A DNA stretch of 64,000 nt from Bifidobacterium simiiventris (GCF_019331715.1 NZ_JAHBBG010000009.1:33907-97906), one strand, 5' to 3'; shown: positions 16,490-25,780, numbered from the stretch's first letter. Translations and numbers: made by a program. Notes: generated by a model from the sequence alone, not told the origin.

Positions 16490-18369
16490 GATCGGGTGCC
16501 TCCGAGTTGCGACGCGGCGATGGCCTGATACAGTGCGCACGTTCGCAGCAGCTCGTCGTGCGTGCCGACTCCGGCGACGCGGCCGCCGTCCATGACGACG
16601 ATGCGGTCGGCGGTGCGCACGGTGGCGATACGCTGCGAAATGATGACGACGCTGGTCCGGCGGCGCTCGCTGGTCTGGCCGGTCGAAGCGGCGGCAGACA
16701 ACGTACGCAGATTTGACAGCACCTGATGCTCGGTGACCGCATCCAACGCGCTCGTGCAGTCGTCCAGCATCAGCAGCCGCGGCCCGCGCACCAGCGCGCG
16801 GGCGAGATTGAGCCGCTGCTTCTGCCCGCCGGACAGATTCACGCCGCCCTGACCGACGCGTGCGTCATAGCCGTCCGGCAGCCGGTCGATGAACTCGTCG
16901 GCGCAGGCCAGCCGCGCGGCCCGGCGCAGCTGTTCGTCGCTTGCCTGAGGGTCGCCCCAGCGCAGGTTCGAACGGATCGTGCCGGTGAACAGGGTCGGCT
17001 GCTGCGAGACGAGCGCGATATTGGCACGCAGCTCGTCCACATCCCATGCGTGCAGGTCGCGGCCGTCGACGGCGACCATGCCGGACTGCGGGTCGTACAG
17101 GCGCGCGATGAGCGATACGAGCGTGGACTTGCCGGAACCGGTCGGGCCGATGATGCCGAGCGTGGCGCCGCGCGGCATGGCGAACGACACGTCGCGCAGC
17201 GCGGGGGCGGCGGACTGCGCGTAGGCGAAGGTGACGTCGCGCAATTCGACGGTGGGGGAGTCGTCAGATGATTCGGGTCGCGTCGCCGGTTCGTGCGACG
17301 GCAGCGGCGGCGTAGGCGCCGACGTGAGGGCTGGGTTGGAATCGGCGGAGGGCTTGCTTGAATCGGGAGCCGGACCGCGGACCGTATCATGGGCCTGATC
17401 GGTGCCGATGGCGGAATCCGGCGACTGCGCGAACTCATCGGGACAGTCGAAGATCTCCTGGATACGCGACGCCGAAGCACTCGCGCGGGTCGCCGAATTG
17501 ACGATCATCGACACGCGGTTCAATGCGAACAGGATCTGCGTCATGTAGTTCATCGAGGCCATCAACGTGCCGATATGCGCCGCGTCCTGCGTGCGCGACA
17601 GCCACAGCATCACCACGATGCCGACGTTCACGCTCAGGTTGATCATCGGGCCGAACGTCGCGTTCACCCTCGTCGCGGCGACGTTCGCATCCGCGAACCG
17701 CCGCGCGGCACCGGCGAACCGGGCGCGCTCCTCATGCTCCATCACGAACGCCTTGACCACGCGGATCGAACGCAGGAACTCGCGGCTGACCACGCCCAGC
17801 CGGTCGAGCGTCTGCTGCACGCGCAGGAACCGGGGGAAGCTCAGATGCATGTTCGCCCAGATCAGCAGCGCCGCCACCGCCAGAATCGCCGCCACCGTGG
17901 GCGTCTGGTCCGGAATCTGCACGATGATCAGCGCGATCGCGCCCACGCAGGTGATCGGCGCCTTGAGCATGATGCGCATCAGCCCCTGCGCGAAGTTCTG
18001 GATCTGCACCACGTCGTTGGTGATGCGCGTGATGATCGCGCCGGGCTGCAGCCGGTCGACCGTGTCGAATCCGAGCGACATCACCTTGCGATACGTGTCG
18101 GACCGGATGTCGCGGCCGATGAGCTGCGAGGCGCGCGACGCGAAGACGTTGCGCATCGCGGCCGCACCCGCGCCGATCACGGCGACGGCGAGCATGACCG
18201 CGCCCCAACGCCACACCGTGCCGATATCGCGCCGCACCACGCCCTGATCGACGATCATCGACATCAGCGTCGGCTGCAACAGGTCGCCGATCGTCTCGAT
18301 CAGCAAAAAGCCGGCGGCGGTGAGCGCCAAGGCCCAACACCGCCGGACATAATGGAATATCAGTCTCAC
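16486..18369 (-). CDS. ABC exporter half-transporter, degenerate-site subunit of a heterodimer
   Basis: The product has 627 residues and a GTG start at 18369 after GGGAGGCGAC. The transmembrane domain has LLQPTLMSMIVDQGVVRRDI near its start. The NBD has a normal signature (VNLSGGQKQRLNLARAL), but its Walker B reads LLMLDDCTSALDA, so the catalytic Glu is Asp. The lost Glu here and the lost LSGGQ in the partner contribute to the same composite ATP site; the other site is intact. A Pro/Ser-rich linker of about 60 residues (near 310-370) joins the two domains. It is the first gene of the pair; rimM lies just upstream in the same direction. Confidence 0.92.
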   Translation of the reverse strand: MRLIFHYVRRCWALALTAAGFLLIETIGDLLQPTLMSMIVDQGVVRRDIGTVWRWGAVMLAVAVIGAGAAAMRNVFASRASQLIGRDIRSDTYRKVMSLGFDTVDRLQPGAIITRITNDVVQIQNFAQGLMRIMLKAPITCVGAIALIIVQIPDQTPTVAAILAVAALLIWANMHLSFPRFLRVQQTLDRLGVVSREFLRSIRVVKAFVMEHEERARFAGAARRFADANVAATRVNATFGPMINLSVNVGIVVMLWLSRTQDAAHIGTLMASMNYMTQILFALNRVSMIVNSATRASASASRIQEIFDCPDEFAQSPDSAIGTDQAHDTVRGPAPDSSKPSADSNPALTSAPTPPLPSHEPATRPESSDDSPTVELRDVTFAYAQSAAPALRDVSFAMPRGATLGIIGPTGSGKSTLVSLIARLYDPQSGMVAVDGRDLHAWDVDELRANIALVSQQPTLFTGTIRSNLRWGDPQASDEQLRRAARLACADEFIDRLPDGYDARVGQGGVNLSGGQKQRLNLARALVRGPRLLMLDDCTSALDAVTEHQVLSNLRTLSAAASTGQTSERRRTSVVIISQRIATVRTADRIVVMDGGRVAGVGTHDELLRTCALYQAIAASQLGGTRS

Positions 18370-18422
18370 CGTCGCCTCCCGTTATGGAAGACGATAGTAG
18401 TCGTGCCGGCGAGAGAGTATGG

Positions 18423-19043
18423 TCAGGATTCCAGACCGGGAATCAGCCCGCCGGGAGGATCGATCGTCAGATACTGCTCGTTCAGATCGATGTCGGGCAC
18501 CAGCTCGTCCACGAACGGCACGAGCGCCGAGTTCTCGGTCACCTCGCCGGTTTCGGGATCACGCACCGGATTCGCGAGCCGCACCTTGAGCAGCGACTGG
18601 AAGCCGTCGAGCACGTCCACGACCTTGCCGACCACCTGACCGGCCGGCAGTCCGAGGCCGTTATCCTCGGCCAGCCGGACCTCCAGTCCGATCAGGTCCT
18701 TCGGATACCAGGCGTCCTCCTCCAGCATGTCGTCCGGGTCGTCGGCCTCGCCGAACAGCTCGGTGCCGTTGAGCACCTCCGCATCCTCACGCGATTCGAC
18801 GCCCTCGAGCTTGATGATCCAACGGCTCTTGAACGAGCGGGAACGTTCCACGATGTACTCTTTCTCGCCGTCGCGCGAGTACAGCACGGAACCTGCAGCG
18901 AACCGGTATTCCGGTTCGTCCGTGAAGCTGTAGACGTTGACTTCGCCCTTGAGCCCCTGAGCGCGGCCGATACGACAGACCCTCAGCAGTTCGAGCTGCT
19001 GAGGGTCGTCTGAGAATGATTCTCGCACCACGTTGGGGTTCAC
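18423..19043 (-). CDS. rimM: Ribosome maturation factor RimM
   Basis: A 206-residue factor that binds S19 and helps mature the head of the 30S subunit. The N-terminal domain carries LRVCRIGRAQGLKGEVNVYS. The C-terminal PRC-barrel-like part contains WYPKDLIGLEVRL and GKVVDVLDGFQSLLKVRL. Its GTG start overlaps the stop of the upstream khpA gene by 4 bp (GTGA), so it is translationally coupled. An acidic insert (GEADDPDDMLEEDA) lies between the domains. The order rpsP-khpA-rimM is the classical one. Confidence 0.94.
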   Translation of the reverse strand: MNPNVVRESFSDDPQQLELLRVCRIGRAQGLKGEVNVYSFTDEPEYRFAAGSVLYSRDGEKEYIVERSRSFKSRWIIKLEGVESREDAEVLNGTELFGEADDPDDMLEEDAWYPKDLIGLEVRLAEDNGLGLPAGQVVGKVVDVLDGFQSLLKVRLANPVRDPETGEVTENSALVPFVDELVPDIDLNEQYLTIDPPGGLIPGLES

Positions 19044-19273
19044 CTGCGCACGTCCATGATGTCGACGCGCACCTTGTGATCGGACAGAGCCTGGATCACG
19101 GTGCGGATCGCGTTCGCCGTGCGGCCGTTACGGCCGATCACGCGGCCGATGTCCTCGGGATTCACGCGCACGCGAAGCAGTTCGCCGCGCGGATTCTCGT
19201 GGGACTTGACCGAAACATCGTCCGGAAAATCAACGATGTTCTTGATGAGGTGTTCCACAGCCTGCGCGAGCAT
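19040..19273 (-). CDS. khpA: KH-domain RNA-binding protein KhpA
   Basis: A 77-residue single KH domain with the GxxG loop IGRNGRTANAIRTV. It starts MLAQAVEHLIKNIVDFPDD, as usual for KhpA, which binds small RNAs and mRNAs and in Gram-positives works with KhpB in cell elongation and division. An in-frame GTG at 19279 would add two residues and overlap the rpsP stop. I prefer the ATG because family members begin there. It lies between rpsP and rimM with essentially no spacing. Confidence 0.9.
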   Translation of the reverse strand: MLAQAVEHLIKNIVDFPDDVSVKSHENPRGELLRVRVNPEDIGRVIGRNGRTANAIRTVIQALSDHKVRVDIMDVRR

Positions 19274-19275
19274 GA

Positions 19276-19722
19276 TCACTCAGCCTGCGCTTCCTCGGCC
19301 GGGGCTTCCTCGGCGGCAGCGGCGGCTTCGGCCTCGGCCTTGGCCTTCGCGTCGGCTTCGGACTTGGCGGCCTTGAGCTTCTGGGCCTCGTTCTCGACGG
19401 CCTCGACGCGGGCGGCGGCATCCGGGCCGGCGGCAACGGTCTTCAGGGTGCCTTCGGCACCGTCAAGGCCCTTGAACTTCTGCCAGTCACCGGTGATCTT
19501 GAGGAGGTTCAGCACCTGCTCGGTCGGCTGGGCGCCGACGCCGAGCCAGTACTGGGCGCGCTCGGAATTGATCTCGATGGTCGAAGGCTGGGTGTTCGGG
19601 TTGTAGGTACCGATCTCCTCGATGGCACGGCCGTCGCGCTTGGTGCGCGAATCCATGATGACCACGCGGTAGAACGCGTAGAACTTCTTACCCATGCGCT
19701 TCAGACGAATCTTGGTTGCCAA
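19276..19722 (-). CDS. rpsP: 30S ribosomal protein S16 with long C-terminal tail, TTG start
   Basis: After the start the product reads [20 protein letters not shown], the S16 signature. The start must be the TTG at 19722: AAGGAGAG lies 7 bases upstream and no ATG or GTG lies in a sensible place. The first 90 or so residues are the globular S16. The remaining 55-60 are an Ala/Glu/Lys-rich tail ([20 protein letters not shown]), an extension known in actinobacterial S16 but of unknown role. It is the first gene of the rpsP-khpA-rimM unit. Confidence 0.95.
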   Translation of the reverse strand: MATKIRLKRMGKKFYAFYRVVIMDSRTKRDGRAIEEIGTYNPNTQPSTIEINSERAQYWLGVGAQPTEQVLNLLKITGDWQKFKGLDGAEGTLKTVAAGPDAAARVEAVENEAQKLKAAKSEADAKAKAEAEAAAAAEEAPAEEAQAE

Positions 19723-19845
19723 AATGGCTCTCCTTGTAACTAGAGTCGTGGTTTCGGTTTGCATTGTGGGGCGCAGCTCGCCGAGCCCACATGTTCCTCA
19801 CGGCAAGCGGGATAGAGGGCACCGCCGGTCGCGAATAACCGGGCC

Positions 19846-19851
19846 ATTATA
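19846..19851 (-). promoter_or_regulatory. Candidate -10 box of the rpsP operon
   Basis: A perfect TATAAT on the minus strand about 125 bp before the rpsP start. No convincing -35 hexamer lies 16-18 bp upstream of it. The resulting 5' leader would be about 120 nt. Confidence 0.45.
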
Positions 19852-19904
19852 GCGCATGGGGGTGGATAGCGCGACACGCTGGGGCGGGCGAGCGGTCTGG
19901 TTCG

Positions 19905-21029
19905 CTACTTGATGGTGAGCGTGGCCGTCAGCGCGAGATGGTCGGTGCCTTCGATGACCGTGGACTGCACGTCGGTGAACGACGCGCCCTTCGAGGCGAG
20001 CACATGGTCGAGGATGAGCCGCGGCCAAGCGGTCCAGCGCGGGAACGTGTACTGCGGTCCCTGCGCGACGGCGAGGTTCGCGTCGGTGAAGCCGGACCTG
20101 AGCAGCGCGCGGAAGCTCGGATGCTGCGTGCCTGAGTTGAGGTCGCCGAGGATGACGGCGATGTCGCGGTCGGGATGGGCTGCGCCGTCGTTGCGTGCGA
20201 GTTTGCCGAGTCCGATGATGCCGGCCGACCATTCGCGGCAGCCGCGCATCGGCGACTTCGGATGCGCGGAGACGAACGTGATGTCGCGCATCGAATCGAC
20301 CGGAATCGTGATCGACGGCACGTCGGCCGCCGGGATCTCGATCGCGGAACGTTGCGCGTCCTTCGGGTCGACGCGAATCCACACGCCGTTGAAGCCGCCG
20401 TTGTCGGTCTCCTTGCTCTCGCCGAGCTGATGGTAGGGCAGCAGCAGGTCGAGGCCGTTGGCGTTGAGGTCGCGCACGAGATCGTCGGTGAGTTCCTGCA
20501 ACGCGAGCACGGTGATGTTGCGGCTGAGGACCATCGCGACGATGGACTTCGCGTCGGCGCGGCCATACCGGCAGTTGAGCGTCATGACGTTGATGGTTGC
20601 CGCGGCCGAGGTCCGCTGGTCGAGGACGTCGTCGGCGGTCTCGCTGGCATTGATCTCCGTCTCCTGGCGCGCCTTGCGGATCTCGGCGAGCAGCTCGTCG
20701 GTGGTCGGCTGACGATGGGCGGGTTTCCTGGCCGGGACGGGGGATGCCGTCAGACGGGCGGGGGCATCGAACATCTTCGTCGAATAGTTCGCCCAGTATC
20801 CGGTCTGGTGCAGCTGCGAGGCGAGACCGACCGCGATCGCGCCGCACAGCAGCCCCCATTCTCCCATGACGTCGGCCGCGACGGCCACCAGAAGCGTCGG
20901 CACCCACAGCAGGGGCACCAGGGCGATCAGATACGGCAACGGCATGTGGGCATCCATGCCGGCCGGCAGTGCGGACAGAGCGACCCAGACCGCGCAGATC
21001 AGCACCACGATCCACAGGAACCAGAACAT
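19905..21029 (-). CDS. Membrane-anchored endonuclease/exonuclease/phosphatase family protein
   Basis: A 374-residue protein with ATG at 21029 after AAGGAGACG. Residues 1-80 contain three hydrophobic segments (FWFLWIVVLICAVWVALSAL, LIALVPLLWVPTLLVAVAADV, GLLCGAIAVGLA). A Lys/Glu-rich linker follows, then an EEP domain with NVMTLNCRYGRADAKSIV, LALQELTDD (metal-binding Glu), VILGDLNSG and GTDHLALTATL (terminal catalytic His). This organisation, three helices and then an external DNase-I-like fold, is common in actinobacteria and unstudied. The domain may cleave phosphodiesters in lipids or nucleic acids outside the cell. Confidence 0.88.
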   Translation of the reverse strand: MFWFLWIVVLICAVWVALSALPAGMDAHMPLPYLIALVPLLWVPTLLVAVAADVMGEWGLLCGAIAVGLASQLHQTGYWANYSTKMFDAPARLTASPVPARKPAHRQPTTDELLAEIRKARQETEINASETADDVLDQRTSAAATINVMTLNCRYGRADAKSIVAMVLSRNITVLALQELTDDLVRDLNANGLDLLLPYHQLGESKETDNGGFNGVWIRVDPKDAQRSAIEIPAADVPSITIPVDSMRDITFVSAHPKSPMRGCREWSAGIIGLGKLARNDGAAHPDRDIAVILGDLNSGTQHPSFRALLRSGFTDANLAVAQGPQYTFPRWTAWPRLILDHVLASKGASFTDVQSTVIEGTDHLALTATLTIK

Positions 21030-21054
21030 GACAACGTCTCCTTCATTACTGATA

Positions 21055-21083
21055 AGCCCTCGCTCTGTGTCAAAGCGAGGGCT
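21055..21083 (-). terminator. Hairpin between ffh and the EEP gene
   Basis: AGCCCTCGCT and AGCGAGGGCT form a perfect 10-bp stem with a 9-base loop. On the minus strand it follows the ffh stop and ends about 25 bp before the next gene. The T run is poor, so it may only reduce read-through. Confidence 0.6.
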
Positions 21084-21147
21084 CAGTTCACAACGGATAT
21101 AGACGGCCAATCGCAGCCGCCGTATCGCTGTTTCAGCCGGATTGCAC

Positions 21148-22788
21148 TCAGCCGAGCAGACCGGACAGGCCGCCACCGAGGTTCGGCGGCAGTTCGCCGT
21201 TGCCGCCCAGCGCATTCTGCAGACCGGCCGGAAGCGCCGGATTCTGCGGTTTCTTGGCAAACGCGGAACCGGACGACGAGCCGCTGGACTTGCCGGCGAG
21301 CTTGTCGCGCAACGCCTTCTCCTCGGCCTCACGCTTCATCGGGTTGCCGGACTTGGAACCCTTCTTCTTGCCCTTCTTCGCGTTCTTCTTGCCACCGCCC
21401 ATCGCGGGGCCGCCGAAGCCCGGAATGCCACCCATGCCGGCCTTGCTCGACATGCGCTTCATCATCTTCGCGGCCTGTTCGAAGCGCTGCAGCAGCGCAT
21501 TGACGGCAGACACCGTATTGCCCGAGCCGTACGCGATACGGGCGCGGCGCGAGCCGTCGATGATCTTCGGATTGCGACGTTCGGCCGGCGTCATCGAACG
21601 GATGATCGCCTCCGTGCGGTCGATCTCACGCTCGTCGAACTGCTCCAGCTCCTTGCGATGCGCGGCCATGCCCGGGATCATGCCGAGCAGCGACTTCATC
21701 GAACCGAGCTTGCGCACCTGCTGCAGCTGCTCGAGGAAGTCGTCCAGACCGAACTCGCCCTCGGCCATCTTGGCCGCGGCCTCGCGCGCCTTGTCCTCGT
21801 CGAACTGCTTCTGCGCCTGCTCGATCAGCGTGAGGATGTCGCCCATGTCGAGGATGCGCGACGCCATACGGTCCGGGTGGAAGACCTCGAAGTCCTTGAG
21901 GCCCTCGCCGTTCGAGGCGAACAGGATCGGCTTGCCGGTCACGCTCGCGACCGACAGCGCTGCGCCGCCACGCGCATCGCCATCGAGCTTGGAGAGCACC
22001 ACGCCGGTGAAGTCCACGCCCTCGTCGAACGCCTTCGCGGTCTTGACCGCATCCTGACCGATCATCGCGTCGATCACGAACAGGATCTCATTCGGCTGCA
22101 CGGCGTCGCGGATATCGCGCGCCTGCTTCATCAGCTCCTCGTCCACGCCGAGACGGCCGGCGGTATCGATGATCACCGTGTCGTACAGCTTCTGCTTGGC
22201 GAACTCGATCGAATCGCGCGCGACCTTCACCGGGTCGCCGCTCGTCAGTCCCGGGGCCGACACCGCGTCGCCGCCGTCGGACTGCACGCCCTTCTCCGGC
22301 GCGTACACCGGCACGCCGGCGCGCTCGCCCACCACCTGCAGCTGCGTCACCGCGTTCGGACGCTGCAGATCGGCCGCGACCAGCAGCGGCGTGTGGCCGG
22401 CGTCCTTGAGCCAGTAGCCGAGCTTGCCGGCCAGCGTGGTCTTGCCGGCGCCCTGCAGACCGGCGAGCATGATGATCGTCGGCGGGTTCTTCGCGAAGTT
22501 GAGCGGACGGTCGACGCCCGCGCCGAGGATGTCGGTCAGCTCGTCATTGACGATCTTGACCACCTGCTGCGCCGGATTGAGCGCGTCGGAGACTTCGGTG
22601 CCCAGCGCACGTTCGCGGACTCTGGCGGTGAAGGAACGCACCACGTCGAGCGCCACGTCGGCGTCGAGCAGTGCGCGGCGGATCTCACGGATCGTGCCGT
22701 CGATATCGGCCTCGGAAAGCTTGCCCTTGCTCTTCAAATGCTTGAACGCATTCGAGAGACGGTCTGTCAAAGAACTAAATGCTGCCAT
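21148..22788 (-). CDS. ffh: Signal recognition particle protein Ffh
   Basis: A 546-residue SRP54 GTPase that, with 4.5S RNA, delivers nascent membrane proteins to FtsY. The N domain begins MAAFSSLTDRLSNAFKHLK. The G domain shows LAGLQGAGKTTLAGKLG, DTAGRLGVDEELM and LSKLDGDARGGAAL. The M domain carries the methionine-rich FEQAAKMMKRMSSKAGMGG and RIAYGSGNTVSAVN. A 20-residue insert (EKGVQSDGGDAVSAPGLTSG) sits in the G domain. The tail is Lys/Gly/Asn-rich and longer than in E. coli (453 residues). The start at 22788 was chosen from the conserved N domain. Confidence 0.97.
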   Translation of the reverse strand: MAAFSSLTDRLSNAFKHLKSKGKLSEADIDGTIREIRRALLDADVALDVVRSFTARVRERALGTEVSDALNPAQQVVKIVNDELTDILGAGVDRPLNFAKNPPTIIMLAGLQGAGKTTLAGKLGYWLKDAGHTPLLVAADLQRPNAVTQLQVVGERAGVPVYAPEKGVQSDGGDAVSAPGLTSGDPVKVARDSIEFAKQKLYDTVIIDTAGRLGVDEELMKQARDIRDAVQPNEILFVIDAMIGQDAVKTAKAFDEGVDFTGVVLSKLDGDARGGAALSVASVTGKPILFASNGEGLKDFEVFHPDRMASRILDMGDILTLIEQAQKQFDEDKAREAAAKMAEGEFGLDDFLEQLQQVRKLGSMKSLLGMIPGMAAHRKELEQFDEREIDRTEAIIRSMTPAERRNPKIIDGSRRARIAYGSGNTVSAVNALLQRFEQAAKMMKRMSSKAGMGGIPGFGGPAMGGGKKNAKKGKKKGSKSGNPMKREAEEKALRDKLAGKSSGSSSGSAFAKKPQNPALPAGLQNALGGNGELPPNLGGGLSGLLG

Positions 22789-23088
22789 AATGCGCACCAG
22801 TCTAGCCGTGGCGGGGGAAAACGGGGAGGCCGTCCGCCGGCCATCCGTCATCCGGACGATTCAGCCCAGAACGCAACGCTGAATCGCGCCCTCCCAGTAT
22901 CCTAGAAGGGCAAATAATCCGTGGTTTTTTGATGCACACGCTGTTTTGAAATGCCGACGGACACCACCTATACGCAGACTGCCGTGCGCCCTCGCAAATC
23001 GAGCCGTCCCGGAACCGCGACGTTCCGAACCGGCCAGTGAAGTAACGGGTCAACGCAGACATGCCGTGCAATATGGAAGGCCCGCCCT
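22789..23088. other. Divergent intergenic region, no gene seen
   Basis: The 300 bp separate the divergent ffh and CDF-like genes and must hold both promoters. I see no convincing -10/-35 pair, repeat or RNA gene in it. A T run (GGTTTTTTG near 22922) has no stem. Confidence 0.4.
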
Positions 23089-23994
23089 ATGCCCCAAAAA
23101 AGAATAGAACGTAAAGCCCTGATCGTTGGCATCGTCGTCAACGTGCTGCAAGTCGCGGCCGGTATGGCCGTGTTCTTCATGACCGGCCTCAAGGCCATGT
23201 TCCTCGATTTCTCCTTCACCGCGATCTCTGTGCTGTCTGGCCTTGTCGCGGTCTACCTGTCCTCGCGCACCGTGCGCACCACCGAACGGTTCCCCAATGG
23301 CCTGTTCGCGCTCGAGCCGATTTACGCGATCTGCAAGGCCATCTTCACGCTCTCGCTGTTGCTGTTCTCACTCGTCGACGTCTCGCGCGTCGCTTACGAC
23401 TACTTCGTGCTCGGCCAGGGCGAACGCATCGAAACCGGCCCGGTCGTCATCTACGAGATCGTTACCGTGCTCGTCTGCTTCGGCCTGTACGTCTACTACC
23501 GGCGCGAAAACCGTGCCATCCGCAATTCGAGCACCATGCTCACCGCCGAATGCAAGAGCACGCTGGTCGACGGCGCGATGTCGTTCGGCATCGGCGTGGT
23601 CGCCGTCGTGCTCATGTTCCTGCCGACCAGCGGCCCGTTCGACTTCCTGCACTTCACCGGCGACTTCTTCATCACCGTCGCGCTTGTGGCCTGCACGATC
23701 AAGGAGCCGTTCGGCGTGCTGCGCGATGCGTTCATCGAACTGGTCGGCGGCGTGCATGACGACGACGAGACGAACGCGTTCGTGGAGACCACCGCGCAGC
23801 GCCACCTGCCGGCGAACACCGAATACGAGCAGACGCTGATCTTCAAGACCGGCATGAACTACACGGTCGACGTGTATCTTTCCGGCACCGGCGAGACGAT
23901 CGACGTGGCCGATCTGGTCGAGTGCAAGCGTTCGCTGGAGGCGGAGCTGACCCGGCGGCTGCATATCGTCGACGTCGATTTCGTGTTCGACTGA
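23089..23994 (+). CDS. Cation diffusion facilitator-like transporter
   Basis: A 301-residue protein with about six hydrophobic segments and a cytoplasmic C-terminal domain, as in CDF zinc/iron/manganese exporters. TM2 carries GLKAMFLDFSFTAISVLSG and TM5 carries AECKSTLVDGAMSFGIGVV, the positions that hold the four metal ligands. Here they include Asp in TM2 and Glu/Asp in TM5 rather than the usual His/Asp set, so metal choice may differ. FPNGLFALEPIYAICKA replaces the usual YPFGHGR-type loop. The tail (YTVDVYLSGTGETIDVADL) resembles the ferredoxin-like dimer domain. Confidence 0.8.
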   Translation: MPQKRIERKALIVGIVVNVLQVAAGMAVFFMTGLKAMFLDFSFTAISVLSGLVAVYLSSRTVRTTERFPNGLFALEPIYAICKAIFTLSLLLFSLVDVSRVAYDYFVLGQGERIETGPVVIYEIVTVLVCFGLYVYYRRENRAIRNSSTMLTAECKSTLVDGAMSFGIGVVAVVLMFLPTSGPFDFLHFTGDFFITVALVACTIKEPFGVLRDAFIELVGGVHDDDETNAFVETTAQRHLPANTEYEQTLIFKTGMNYTVDVYLSGTGETIDVADLVECKRSLEAELTRRLHIVDVDFVFD

Positions 23995-24009
23995 CAAACC
24001 TATCCTTGG

Positions 24010-24055
24010 CCCCCTCGTTTGAGGGGGCTGTCAGCGAAGCTGACTGGGGGAGCGT
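24010..24055 (+). repeat. Family B repeat (copy 1) after the CDF gene
   Basis: CCCCCTC-GTTT-GAGGGGG and then GTCAGC-GAA-GCTGAC form two successive hairpins, followed by TGGGGGAGCGT. Nearly the same sequence occurs at 40748-40794 and inside the two elements at 54111-54239 and 54712-54935. Position suggests it can serve as a terminator between the convergent CDF and cysS genes, though there is no T run. Confidence 0.8.
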
Positions 24056-24148
24056 GGAAGCAACGGAACAGTCCGAGGCTTTTGGCTGCCCCTTAGTCAT
24101 GCCGTGCATGACAACTCCCCTGACAAGGGGGATCGAGAGAGAGGTTGC

Positions 24149-25780
24149 TTACTTGAGGCTCCAGGTGCTGCCCTGCGGGCCGTCCTCGATGGCGATGCCG
24201 GCGGCGTTCAGCGCGTCGCGGATCGCGTCGGCCTTGGCGAAGTCGCGCGCCTTGCGGGCTTCGGCGCGGGCCTCGAGCTGCTCGGCGATCAGCGCGTCCA
24301 GCACCTCGTGCTCGCGGTTCTCGCCCTCGCCGGCCGCGCCCGCCGCAGCGCCGCCGCCGATCCACGGCTCGGCCAGCGGATCCAAGCCCAGCGTGTCGAG
24401 CATCGCGCGCACGGCCACCAGCGCCTTGCGCACCTCGGCGCGCGCCGCCTCGGAATCCGCGCGGTCCGCAAGTTGCGAAAGCAGCGTATTGCCGTTGCGG
24501 ATCGCGGTGAAGATCGCCGCCGTCGCGCCCGACACGTTGAAATCCTCGTTCAGTGCGGACGTGAAGTCGGCCGGCAGCGCATCCGCGCTCACCGCCGTGA
24601 TCTCCTCGCGGCCCGGCTGCTCGCCCAGCGCCACGCCCGCACGCTCGATGAAGTTCGATACGCGGTCGTACGCGGCCTGCGCCTCGACCAGCGCCTGGTC
24701 CGACCATTCGAGCATCGACCGGTACTGCACCGAACCGAGCGCGTACCGCACCACCCACGCGGAATGCTCGGCCAGTACGCTCGGTACCGACAGGCCCGTG
24801 CCCAGCGACTTCGACATCTTCTCGCCCTTGGCGGTCACCCACGCCGAATGCATCCAGTGCGCCGCCGAATCGTAGCCGGCCGCGCGCGTCTGCGCCATCT
24901 CGTTCTCGTGGTGTGGGAAACGCAGGTCAAGGCCGCCGCCGTGGATGTCGAACATGCCGTCGAGGTAGCGGTGGCTCATGGCCGAGCACTCGATATGCCA
25001 GCCCGGGCGGCCCGCGCCGAACGGCGTGTTCCAGCGCGCATCCATCGGGTCGGTGTCCTTGGGGGCCTTCCACAGCGCGAAATCACGCGGATCATGCTTG
25101 TCGGGAGACATGTCGGCTGGATCGACCGGATTGTACTTGTCGTTGCCGGCCGCGTCCACGCTCGGACCCATGCGATCGGCCACCGCGGCCGCCTCGTCGG
25201 CTTCCGCCGTGCCCTGCTTCTGGTGGGTCAGCTCGCCGTAGTGCGGCCAGCTCGCCACGTCGAAATACACGTTGCCGGTCGGTTTGCCGTCCTCGTCACG
25301 CACCACGTACGCGTGCCCGTTGTCGATGATCTTCTGAATCAGATCGATCATGTCGAGCATGTGTCCGGTCGCGCGCGGCTCGTAGGTCGGCGGCAGCACG
25401 CCGAGCGTATCGTACGCCTGCGTGAACTCGCGCTCGTAGTGGTACGCGCGCGCCCACCACTGCTGGCCGGCCGCCGCGGCCTTGTCGAGGATCTTGTCGT
25501 CGATGTCGGTCACGTTGCGCACGAACGTGACCTGGTAGCCGAGCTTGAGGAACCAGCGACGGATCACGTCGAACGCGACAGCCGCGCGGATATGGCCGAT
25601 GTGCGGCGACGACTGCACGGTCGCGCCGCACACGTAGATGCCCACCTGACCGGGCTTGATCGGTTCGAAATGTGACACGGCGTGCGTCGCGGTGTCGTAC
25701 AACTTGAGTCCGGCAGCGGCCTTGGCGACGGCCGAGGTTCCGGAAATGTTGGAATCATGCGGTTCTTGAGCTTCTGTCAT
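24149..25780 (-). CDS. cysS: Cysteinyl-tRNA synthetase
   Basis: A class I synthetase of about 543 residues that charges tRNA-Cys. The HIGH motif is [15 protein letters not shown] and the KMSKS motif is [11 protein letters not shown]. The zinc-site residues are in [15 protein letters not shown] and FPHHENE. The C-terminal DALR-type anticodon domain contains [14 protein letters not shown]. The start is uncertain: the ATG at 25780 ([11 protein letters not shown]) was chosen, and an ATG at 25810 would add ten residues; neither has a good ribosome-binding site. Relative to many synthetases there is a long N-terminal lead before LKLYDTATH. Confidence 0.95.
   Translation of the reverse strand: MTEAQEPHDSNISGTSAVAKAAAGLKLYDTATHAVSHFEPIKPGQVGIYVCGATVQSSPHIGHIRAAVAFDVIRRWFLKLGYQVTFVRNVTDIDDKILDKAAAAGQQWWARAYHYEREFTQAYDTLGVLPPTYEPRATGHMLDMIDLIQKIIDNGHAYVVRDEDGKPTGNVYFDVASWPHYGELTHQKQGTAEADEAAAVADRMGPSVDAAGNDKYNPVDPADMSPDKHDPRDFALWKAPKDTDPMDARWNTPFGAGRPGWHIECSAMSHRYLDGMFDIHGGGLDLRFPHHENEMAQTRAAGYDSAAHWMHSAWVTAKGEKMSKSLGTGLSVPSVLAEHSAWVVRYALGSVQYRSMLEWSDQALVEAQAAYDRVSNFIERAGVALGEQPGREEITAVSADALPADFTSALNEDFNVSGATAAIFTAIRNGNTLLSQLADRADSEAARAEVRKALVAVRAMLDTLGLDPLAEPWIGGGAAAGAAGEGENREHEVLDALIAEQLEARAEARKARDFAKADAIRDALNAAGIAIEDGPQGSTWSLK

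Noticed and set aside
21142..22905. 587-codon plus-strand open frame across ffh
   Set aside because: Antisense shadow of ffh, with repetitive His/Arg/Leu composition and no recognisable motif.
24060..24148. Second repeat element after the CDF gene (ACTCCCCTGACAAGGGG)
   Set aside because: CCCCT/AGGGG pair over only 5 bp, and no second copy was found in the window.
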